A stretch of 64,000 bases of DNA from Thermaerobacter subterraneus DSM 13965 (lineage in GTDB: Bacteria > Bacillota > Sulfobacillia > Thermaerobacterales > Thermaerobacteraceae): assembly GCF_000183545.2 (NCBI RefSeq), contig NZ_JH976535.1:262840-326839 (forward strand), written 5' to 3'. This document shows, in pieces, positions 38,884 through 48,921 of this stretch. Numbering within the stretch: the first letter of the stretch is position 1; every line of letters begins with the position of its first letter. The notes beneath the pieces were generated by a model, which ran no database searches, was not told the origin of the DNA, and was given only the letters and a program-made list of their open reading frames with translations. A program made the position numbers and the translations under genes.

Positions 38884-39568
38884 CGGCCGCCGCCCCTGCG
38901 GGCCGGCGGGTCCGCAAGGGGCAGGGGTGCTGCGGCCCCGGTCCCGCCGGCGGCTCCGCCCCGGCGGTCGCCCGGAACGGGTCAAGACCGCAGGGTAGGG
39001 GTCGATCCGGTCCCGAGGCTGGCCCGGCCGCGGCGCCCGCCGGAAGTGGGCGGGGTGCGGCCGCCTGATCCCGTGGTACGGCGGGCAGAAGCCGTCCCCG
39101 GCGGGAGCCGGCACGGCGGGAGCCCGCACGGCGTCCACCGACTTTCGCTCCGGAGAACCCCCTGCGACCTCTGCCGAGCCGCATGCCGCTCCAGCCATGC
39201 CAGCTCCAGGTATGCCCCCGGGGTGCCCCCGGCGGCGCTCCGCGCCATCGAGCCAGGGGTCTTCCGCAGGGGGCGCCCAGGCCGGTCCTGGTTGGACGGC
39301 GACGGCCTCCCGGCCGTATTGCCCGCGCCCCGTCCCGCCATATTCATCCATGGCAAGAACCAGCGCCGGCCGGCCCGGCGGGCGGGATCCCGGGGAGGCC
39401 GGCAGGGCGGCGGAACCCACCGGCCCGGCGCGCGGCCGGCGCCGGGACCCGCGGATGGTGCCGGCACCCGCAGGTGGTGCCGGCACCCGCGGGCGACGCC
39501 GGCACCGTGGATCAAAGGCGCGGCGATGGATTAAACTGAGCTTATCTACAAGTTTGGAGTGGTTTTTC
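38884..39568. other. 685-bp gap between spoIVFB and rng
   Basis: No supported gene. Many Clostridia carry a radical-SAM pair here; nothing of it is recognisable. Near 39450-39506 there are three tandem ~19-nt units. The last 40 bp become AT-rich and probably hold the rng promoter (TTAAACT near 39532). Confidence 0.4.
39451..39506. repeat. Three imperfect tandem repeats of about 19 nt
   Basis: Three units share the core GCCGGCACC: 39451-39468 (GCGGATGGTGCCGGCACC), 39469-39487 and 39488-39506. The core is itself palindromic (GGTGCCGGCACC). Non-coding context upstream of rng. Confidence 0.55.
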
Positions 39569-41269
<1,701 letters not shown>

Positions 41270-41516
41270 GAGGAGCGGCCAAGGTCGTCGCCCGTGCCGC
41301 GCCGGCGGGCGTCCCCGCGCACCCCGGCGGCCGCGCGGGCCCCGCACCGGTCCCGGCCACCGCCCGGCCCGTCAACCGCCGGCCAGGGCAGCTTCGGCCC
41401 GCCTGCAGCTATGCAGGCGCCGGAGGGCCACCGCCCAGGGCGTCACCCACCGGGCAGGGCACCACCGGGTACGGCACCAACGTGTCCTGTGCCCCGTTGA
41501 CCCGGCGGCCTTTACC

Positions 41517-41546
41517 TTGACACCCCGGCGGCCGGGCGACTAGAAT
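41517..41546 (+). promoter_or_regulatory. Promoter of rplU-prp-rpmA
   Basis: TTGACA (41517-41522), 18 bp, TAGAAT (41541-41546). Transcription would start near 41553, giving a ~150-nt leader that contains GGGCCCC followed by T5, possibly an L21 leader-type attenuator; its structure could not be confirmed. Confidence 0.7.
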
Positions 41547-41702
41547 ACTAGCGCTGTGAAGGCCCCGGCGCCGCGAGGGCCCCTTTTTCTGCCTTTTTCT
41601 CCTCGGACAAGGGCACGGCGATGCTGCCGCGGCGATCAACCGGAACGGATGCCGGTGACCGGCACGGATCTGAACGCAGCCAGGTGGAGGCGGGGTGACG
41701 CC

Positions 41703-42014
41703 ATGTACGCCATCATCGAGACGGGGGGCAAGCAGTACCGGGTGCAGGAAGGGGACGTGCTGCGCCTGGAGAAGCTGCCCGTGGACGAGAACGAGACGGT
41801 GGTCTTCGACCGGGTGCTGGCCGTCAAGCAGGGGGACGAATTCCGCCTGGGCACGCCGGTGGTGGAGGGCGCGCGGGTCACGGGCCACGTGCTGGGCCAC
41901 GGCCGCGACCGGAAGATCATCGTCTTCAAGTACCGGCACAAGGTGAACTACCGTCGCAAGCGGGGTCACCGCCAGCCCTTCACCCGGGTGAAGATCGACC
42001 GCATCGAGGCGTGA
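41703..42014 (+). CDS. rplU: 50S ribosomal protein L21
   Basis: L21 is a 23S rRNA-binding protein of the large subunit. The 103-residue product begins MYAIIETGGKQYRVQEGDVL and ends VNYRRKRGHRQPFTRVKIDRI, both strongly diagnostic. ATG 41703 follows GGAGGCGGGG. It heads the conserved rplU-prp-rpmA cluster; the 433-bp region upstream holds no gene but a good promoter. Confidence 0.98.
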   Translation: MYAIIETGGKQYRVQEGDVLRLEKLPVDENETVVFDRVLAVKQGDEFRLGTPVVEGARVTGHVLGHGRDRKIIVFKYRHKVNYRRKRGHRQPFTRVKIDRIEA

Positions 42015-42017
42015 GCC

Positions 42018-42362
42018 GTGATCCGGGCCGTGTTCTTCCGCGATGGCCAGGGCGCCATCACGCGCTTCGAGATCACCGGTCATGCGGGGTTCGCTGACCG
42101 CGGGGACGACATCGTCTGTGCCGCCGTGTCGGCCCTGGGGCAGGCGGCCATTCTCGGCCTGGAGGAAGTGCTGCACCTGGTGCCTGAGGTCGAGTTGGAC
42201 GAGGAAGGGCGGCTGGTCTGCCAGCTCCCTGGCGATGTGCCGGCGGACCTGCAGCGGGCGGCCCAGGCGATCCTGGAGACGGCCCGGATCGGGATCCAGG
42301 CCATCGCCAGCGACTACGACGAGTACGTGCGCGTGGAAGAACGGTCGACCGGAGGGAGGTGA
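42018..42362 (+). CDS. prp: Ribosomal-processing cysteine protease Prp
   Basis: Prp removes the N-terminal extension of L27 in Firmicutes. The 114-residue product carries the catalytic His in [11 protein letters not shown] and the catalytic Cys in [13 protein letters not shown]. The rest forms the small alpha/beta fold of the YsxB family. GTG 42018 starts 3 nt after the rplU stop. Its presence matches the extended L27 encoded next door. Confidence 0.93.
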   Translation: MIRAVFFRDGQGAITRFEITGHAGFADRGDDIVCAAVSALGQAAILGLEEVLHLVPEVELDEEGRLVCQLPGDVPADLQRAAQAILETARIGIQAIASDYDEYVRVEERSTGGR

Positions 42363-42367
42363 GGCCC

Positions 42368-42676
42368 ATGCGCCGGATCAACCTGCAGCTGTTCGCCCAC
42401 AAGAAGGGCGGCGGCAGCACCCGCAACGGCCGCGACAGCAACCCCAAGTACCTGGGCGTCAAGCGGTACGAGGGGCAGGTGGTGCGCGCGGGCACCATCC
42501 TGGTGCGGCAGCGCGGCACCCGGTTCCACCCCGGCAAGCACGTGGGCCGGGGCGGCGATGACACCCTGTTTGCTCTCATCGATGGCGTGGTCCAGTTCGG
42601 CACCCGGGGCGGCCGCCGGGTGGTCAACGTGATGCCGCTGGCGGCGGAAGAGCCCGCCCAGGTTGCTGCCGACTGA
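42368..42676 (+). CDS. rpmA: 50S ribosomal protein L27
   Basis: L27 contacts the peptidyl-transferase centre. The 102-residue product begins [16 protein letters not shown]; the residues before HKKG form the Prp-cleaved extension, with the cleavage motif NLQLFA. It continues with [19 protein letters not shown] and [17 protein letters not shown] 42368 follows GGAGGTGA, only 5 nt after the prp stop. A terminator follows the gene. Confidence 0.98.
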   Translation: MRRINLQLFAHKKGGGSTRNGRDSNPKYLGVKRYEGQVVRAGTILVRQRGTRFHPGKHVGRGGDDTLFALIDGVVQFGTRGGRRVVNVMPLAAEEPAQVAAD

Positions 42677-42695
42677 CCTTGCCCCTTTGCCAGGC

Positions 42696-42735
42696 GCCTC
42701 CGCTGCGGCCGGTACCGGTTGGGCGGAGGCTTTTT
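42696..42735 (+). terminator. Intrinsic terminator after rpmA
   Basis: GCCTCCGC (42696-42703) pairs with GCGGAGGC (42723-42730), followed by five T. It ends the rplU-prp-rpmA transcript. Confidence 0.85.
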
Positions 42736-42814
42736 GCTACCTGGCCTGCTGCGGAGGCCGCGGTCATCCTGGCGGCGGCCGCGGCAAACCTGGCTCGGCC
42801 CGTGGGGGATCCTG

Positions 42815-44806
<1,992 letters not shown>

Positions 44807-44849
44807 GAGGGGTACAGGGGTGGAGGGGCGGGTCCGAAGGAGGATTCCG

Positions 44850-45749
44850 GTGGCCAGAGGGCTGGAGGAGTGGCTGAAGCCGCGCCGGGACGGCCGGCCG
44901 CTGCAGCTGGGGGTGCTCGGCGGGACCTTCGACCCCATTCACATCGGCCACCTGGTGGCAGCGGAAGCGGCGCGGGTCCACTTCCGCCTGGACCGGGTGC
45001 TGTTCGTGCCGGCGGGAAGGCCGCCCCACAAGGACCCGGCGGGCGTCAGTGACGCCGAGCACCGGTACCGCATGACGGTGCTGGCCACCGCCGGCAACCC
45101 CCACTTCTACACGACCCGGCTGGAACTGGACCGGGAGGGCCCTTCCTACACCATCGACACCCTGACCCAGCTGTCCACCATGGCGGGGCCGGGTGCATCC
45201 CTTTACTTCATCGCAGGGGCGGATTCGGTGGTGACCCTGCCGTCCTGGCGGGGCGGCCTCGGGCTGCTGGATGTCTGCCACCTGATCGTGGTGACGCGGC
45301 CGGGGCTGCCGGGCGCGGTGCTGCAGAGGTTTCTCGACGGGTTGCCGGCGGTCCGCCGCGCCCGGGTCCACGTCCTGCCCATCCCGGAGATCGGCATCTC
45401 GTCCACGGAGCTGCGCGAGCGGGTGGCCGCAGGGCAGTCCATCCGGTACCTGGTGCCGGCGGCGGTGGAGGACTACGTGGAAAAGTATGGGCTTTACCGC
45501 CCCGCGGCGGCGGAGCCCGCGGCCCGGCCCGCACCGGCCGGGGGCGGGCCGGAACGCGGGCCGGCAAGGGAGGCCGCCCAGGCCCGGGAGCAGGCGCCCC
45601 CGGGGACGGGGCCGGGGGGCGATGCGGGGGTCGAAGGCAGGGCGCGGAACGCGGCCGGCGGACCCGAAGGAGGAGGCGCTGCCAGGGTGTGGCCGCCCGC
45701 CGGCGGGAACCCGGCTGCGCGGCCGGGTTCGTCCGGCGTCGCCCTGTGA
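44850..45749 (+). CDS. nadD: Nicotinate-nucleotide adenylyltransferase
   Basis: NadD adenylates nicotinate mononucleotide in NAD biosynthesis. The Rossmann nucleotidyltransferase signature GGTFDPIHIGHLVAAEAA (HxGH-type) is near residue 24 and ISSTELRERVAAGQSIRYLVP is near residue 185. GTG 44850 lies 6 nt after AAGGAGG, while the frame stays open to TTG 44793. The C-terminal ~80 residues are Ala/Gly/Pro/Arg-rich and unconserved. yqeK follows, as in Bacillus. Confidence 0.94.
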   Translation: MARGLEEWLKPRRDGRPLQLGVLGGTFDPIHIGHLVAAEAARVHFRLDRVLFVPAGRPPHKDPAGVSDAEHRYRMTVLATAGNPHFYTTRLELDREGPSYTIDTLTQLSTMAGPGASLYFIAGADSVVTLPSWRGGLGLLDVCHLIVVTRPGLPGAVLQRFLDGLPAVRRARVHVLPIPEIGISSTELRERVAAGQSIRYLVPAAVEDYVEKYGLYRPAAAEPAARPAPAGGGPERGPAREAAQAREQAPPGTGPGGDAGVEGRARNAAGGPEGGGAARVWPPAGGNPAARPGSSGVAL

Positions 45750-45768
45750 GCCCGGAGGGAGACTCGAC

Positions 45769-46434
45769 ATGCCGGGATCGCTGCCGGAAAGGCCGGGAAA
45801 GGTGCCGCAAGCCTTGCCCTTGCAAGCCTTGTCCCTGGAAGAGGCGCTGCGCCGCGCCCAGTTGAAAGCGCAGGCCACCCTCAGCCCCGGCCGGTACCGG
45901 CACGTGGTGCGGGTGGTGGAGATGGCGCGCCGGCTGGCGGGACACCATGCCACTGATCCCCGGCCGGTGGAGCTGGCCGCCTGGATCCACGACCTGGCCC
46001 GGGAGCGCCCGCCTGGCGAATTGTTGCGCCTGGCCCGCCAGGCGGGATGGGAACCCGATGCGGCGGAGCGCGCCGACCCCATCCTGCTGCACGGCCCGGT
46101 GGCGGCATGGGAGGCGGCGCAGGAAGGTCTCACCCACGATCCCGAGGTCCTGGAAGCGGTCCGGTGGCACACCACGGCGCGCCCGGGCCTGGGCCGGACC
46201 GGTTGCCTGCTGTTCCTGGCGGACAAGTTGGAGCCCGGCCGCACGTACCCTGGTGTGGAGGAGCTGCGGCGCCTGGCCTTCCGCGACCTGGACCAGGCCA
46301 TGGCCGCCGTCCTGGACGACCTGATCCGCTATTGCCTGGATCGCGGCCTGTGGCTGCCCGAGGCCACGGTGGCCGCCCGCAACCAGTGGCTGCGCCGCGG
46401 GGCGGGAACCGCAGGCGGAGACGCGAAGTCTTGA
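45769..46434 (+). CDS. yqeK: YqeK-type HD phosphohydrolase (putative symmetrical Ap4A hydrolase)
   Basis: YqeK enzymes split diadenosine tetraphosphate symmetrically. The 221-residue HD-domain protein shows RYRHVVRVVEMARRLA, the HD motif WIHDLARE near residue 71, ILLHGPVAAWEA near residue 100, and VRWHTTARPGLGRTGCLLFLADKLEPGR, giving the His/Asp metal ligands. The N-terminal ~25 residues are variable. ATG 45769 follows CGGAGGG. The order nadD-yqeK-LCP-rsfS matches the Firmicute pattern. Confidence 0.92.
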   Translation: MPGSLPERPGKVPQALPLQALSLEEALRRAQLKAQATLSPGRYRHVVRVVEMARRLAGHHATDPRPVELAAWIHDLARERPPGELLRLARQAGWEPDAAERADPILLHGPVAAWEAAQEGLTHDPEVLEAVRWHTTARPGLGRTGCLLFLADKLEPGRTYPGVEELRRLAFRDLDQAMAAVLDDLIRYCLDRGLWLPEATVAARNQWLRRGAGTAGGDAKS

Positions 46435-46657
46435 GCGCGGGAGGGCGCGCGTCCCCGGCGGCGCCGGCACCCCGATCGGGACCCGGCCGGAGCGGGCGTC
46501 CCGGGGCCAGGAACGGCCCTGCGGCCGGTCCCCGCCCGAGGCTGGTACCGGTCGACCTGGCAGCCTGGCAGGCCGGCCGCTACCATGGCAGGAGGCGGCC
46601 GCGAGCAGGAGCGCCCGCCCTCCTGCGGCGCGAGGGCCGTAAAGGAGCGTCTTGACG

Positions 46658-47986
46658 GTGAGCATGCCCTTGATTGGACCGGTGGAACAGGAGCCCAAGC
46701 GCCCGCGGCGCAGGGCGGCCCGCGTGCTGGCCGTACTGGCGGGTGTCCTGCTGGTGGCCGGCGTGACGGGCGCCTTCTGGCTGGGGTCGACCCTGTACGG
46801 GTTTTTCAGCCACGTGCAGCAGGTGCCACAGGACGCGGACCCGGGGTCCCAGCATGCAGCCGCCGCCGACCGTCCCCTGAACATCCTGGTGCTGGGGGTC
46901 GACGCCGGCGCGGGTGCGGGAGAGCCGTCGGCACCCCAGCGGTCGGACACCATCATGGTGGCCAACGTCAACCCCACCACGGGGCGGGTGGGCTTGCTGT
47001 CCATCCCCCGGGACACCCGGGTCGCCATCCCCGGCCGGCCGCACCCGGAGAAGATCGCCCATGCCCACGCCTACGGCCAGGCCGAAGGCGGTCCCGGCGC
47101 GGGAGCGCAGCGGGTGGAGGAAACCGTCGAAGACTTCCTCGGCATCCGGATCGACTACTTTGTGGAAATCGACTTCGACGCCTTCCGGGCCCTGGTGGAT
47201 GCCGTGGGCGGCGTCGAGGTCTGCATCGACAAGCCCATGCGCTACACGGCGCGCAGCCAGAACCTGCGCATCGACCTGAAGCCGGGGTGCCAGGTGCTGG
47301 ACGGCGAGAAGGCGCTGCACTACGTCCGCTACCGGCAGGACGGGGATATCTTCCGGATCCAGCGGCAGCAGCAGTTCCTCCGGGCGCTGGCGGACAAGGT
47401 GCTGAGCATGCAGGGGGTCCTGAAGCTGCCCCAGCTGGCCAGCACCCTGGGCAGCCAGATCACCACCAACATGCCCGCTTCCCGCATGCTGGGTCTGGCG
47501 GCCCTGCTGCCCCGGTTCGACCTGGACCGGCTGGAGATGGGCATCCTGCCGGGCCGGCCGGGCTATGTGGACGGCCTCAGCTACTGGCTGGTGGACGAAG
47601 CGGCCGCCCGCCGCGAGGCCATGAAGATCCTGGCGGGGGTCGACGTGGAGGCCAACGCCCAGGTGCGCCTCGAGGTGCTGAACGGGAACGGCCGGCGGGG
47701 CGCCGCGGGCCAGGCCGCCGACCTGTTGCGCAGCCTGGGTTTTCGCGTGGTGACCGTCGGCAACGCCGAGCGCTTCGACTTCGCCACCACGGTGGTGGTG
47801 GTTCGTCCCGAGGATACGGCGGTGGCGGACCGCCTGCGCCAGGCCCTGGCCGGATCGGCCGTGACGGTGCGGGTGGAAACGGCCGAGGACCTGCCGGAAG
47901 GCATCGACGCGCGCATCGTGGTGGGGGCGGACTTCACCGGCACGGCCGCAGGAACGGCGACGGCCGCGGCCGGCAGGGAGGGATGA
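46658..47986 (+). CDS. LytR-CpsA-Psr (LCP) family protein
   Basis: LCP proteins transfer anionic glycopolymers from lipid carriers to peptidoglycan. After a short cytoplasmic start there is one membrane helix (RVLAVLAGVLLVAGVTGAFWLG, about residues 20-42). The extracellular LCP domain follows with NILVLGVDA, RSDTIMVANVNP, SIPRDTRV, and the conserved Arg-rich RYRQDGDIFRIQRQQQF. A C-terminal LytR_C domain (LEVLNGNGRRGAAGQAADLL) is also present. Start is uncertain: GTG 46658 or TTG 46652 both lie just after AAAGGAG (46641-46647). Its stop overlaps rsfS by 4 bp. Confidence 0.92.
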   Translation: MSMPLIGPVEQEPKRPRRRAARVLAVLAGVLLVAGVTGAFWLGSTLYGFFSHVQQVPQDADPGSQHAAAADRPLNILVLGVDAGAGAGEPSAPQRSDTIMVANVNPTTGRVGLLSIPRDTRVAIPGRPHPEKIAHAHAYGQAEGGPGAGAQRVEETVEDFLGIRIDYFVEIDFDAFRALVDAVGGVEVCIDKPMRYTARSQNLRIDLKPGCQVLDGEKALHYVRYRQDGDIFRIQRQQQFLRALADKVLSMQGVLKLPQLASTLGSQITTNMPASRMLGLAALLPRFDLDRLEMGILPGRPGYVDGLSYWLVDEAAARREAMKILAGVDVEANAQVRLEVLNGNGRRGAAGQAADLLRSLGFRVVTVGNAERFDFATTVVVVRPEDTAVADRLRQALAGSAVTVRVETAEDLPEGIDARIVVGADFTGTAAGTATAAAGREG

Positions 47987-48348
47987 GGCGCTTGACCAGC
48001 CGGGAAAAGGCGCTGGCCATCGCCCGCGCCGCCGAGGCGAAGAAGGCGGGCGACGTGGTGGTCCTGGACATGGAAGGGATCACCCTGATTGCCGACTACT
48101 TTGTGATCTGCCACGGCCAGAACGCCATCCACGTGCGGGCCATCGCGGACGGGGTCGAAGAGGATCTGGCCGAGAAGGGGCAGGTGCCCAGCCACCGGGA
48201 AGGGTATGATGCGGCCCGCTGGGTGCTGGTGGACTTCGACGACGTGGTGCTGCACGTGTTCCTGGCGGCCGAGCGGGAATATTACGCCCTCGAGCGCCTG
48301 TGGGGCGATGCGCGGCGCCTGGAGCTGGAGGCGCTGCCCGAGGGGTGA
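47983..48348 (+). CDS. rsfS: Ribosomal silencing factor RsfS
   Basis: RsfS binds L14 and blocks subunit joining in starvation. The 121-residue product has the family core GDVVVLDMEGITLIADYFVICHGQN, a middle REGYDAARWVLVDFDDVVLHVF, and the expected length. ATG 47983 overlaps the LCP stop (ATGA) and follows GGGAGGG. leuS lies downstream behind its own promoter and leader. Confidence 0.95.
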   Translation: MRRLTSREKALAIARAAEAKKAGDVVVLDMEGITLIADYFVICHGQNAIHVRAIADGVEEDLAEKGQVPSHREGYDAARWVLVDFDDVVLHVFLAAEREYYALERLWGDARRLELEALPEG

Positions 48349-48478
48349 TGCCGGCGCGGCGGGCGGGCAGGGCGGTGGCGTGCCGTGGCCGTGGCGCGGC
48401 TGCGGGGCGGCCCCGCGCGGTGCAGCGGCCGCATCATGGGCCCCGCCGGTACCCCGGGCCGGTCGCCGGCCACCTGCC

Positions 48479-48508
48479 TTGACACTGCTGCGGGACCCTC
48501 TCTATAAT
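48479..48508 (+). promoter_or_regulatory. Promoter of the leuS leader
   Basis: TTGACA (48479-48484), 18 bp, TATAAT (48503-48508): a near-consensus housekeeping promoter. Transcription would start near 48515 and would include T-box Stem I, the tRNA-Ala, the T-box and leuS. Confidence 0.82.
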
Positions 48509-48717
48509 GGGCTACGCGGTTCGACAACCGGAAAGGCAAAGGCCGTGAACGGGAGCAGTACCCTGCAGGCGGCCTGCAGAGAGCCGGTGGGGGTGCAAAC
48601 CGGCGGCGCGCGGCAGGGGAACTCGCCCGGGAGCCGCACCGGCGAAGGACGGGCGGCAGGTTCCCGCCGGAGCCGGTGACGTGGCCCGCGTTAAGGGCGC
48701 GAGTGGGTCAGAGGCGT

Positions 48718-48790
48718 GGGGCGGTAGCTCAGTTGGGAGAGCGCGTCAATGGCATTGACGAGGTCGTGGGTTCGAGTCCCATCCGCTCCA
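48718..48790 (+). tRNA. tRNA-Ala(GGC), nested in the leuS leader
   Basis: All parts are canonical. Acceptor GGGGCGG pairs with CCGCTCC, including G3-U70, the alanine identity element. The D-arm is GCTC/GAGC, the anticodon stem is CGTCA/TGACG with loop ATGGCAT (anticodon GGC) and the A32-U38 pair typical of tRNA-Ala(GGC). The variable loop is AGGTC, the T-arm is GTGGG-TTCGAGT-CCCAT, and the discriminator is A73. CCA is not encoded. It is not a decayed copy. Confidence 0.95.
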
Positions 48791-48816
48791 CACTGATCAA
48801 GAAGGGTGGTACCGCG

Positions 48817-48852
48817 GGAGCCTCCCGTCCCTTGAGGGCGGGAGGCTCCCGG
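48817..48852 (+). terminator. leuS leader hairpin without U tract
   Basis: GGGAGCCTCCCG plus TCCC can pair with GGG and CGGGAGGCTCCC, with TTGA as the loop: a 15-bp stem carrying one bulge. It competes with the T-box antiterminator. What follows is GGCGTATTGG rather than a run of T, so intrinsic termination would be weak. Confidence 0.7.
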
Positions 48853-48921
48853 CGTATTGGCCCGGGGGATCCCACGGCGCCCTGGGCCCCGCCGCGACCA
48901 GCCAGGAGCCAGGAGGAGGCT

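Larger units (their letters stand above)
48520..48852 (+). promoter_or_regulatory. T-box riboswitch (leucine, specifier CUC) split by a tRNA-Ala gene
   Basis: Stem I shows AGTA-CCCTGC pairing with GCAGGGG, the AGAGAG distal element, and a specifier CUC (48622-48624) in the same GAA-NNN-GCCC-GGAGC context as the valS leader. The T-box AAGGGTGGTACCGCG is at 48802-48816; AAGGG can pair with CCCTT (48829-48833). Between Stem I/III and the T-box lies an intact tRNA-Ala gene (48718-48790), leaving 11 nt to the T-box. The loop UGGU would pair with ACCA, suitable for tRNA-Leu. Confidence 0.88.

Noticed and set aside
39451-39506. CRISPR array
   Set aside because: Only three contiguous 19-nt units without spacers; no cas genes in the window.
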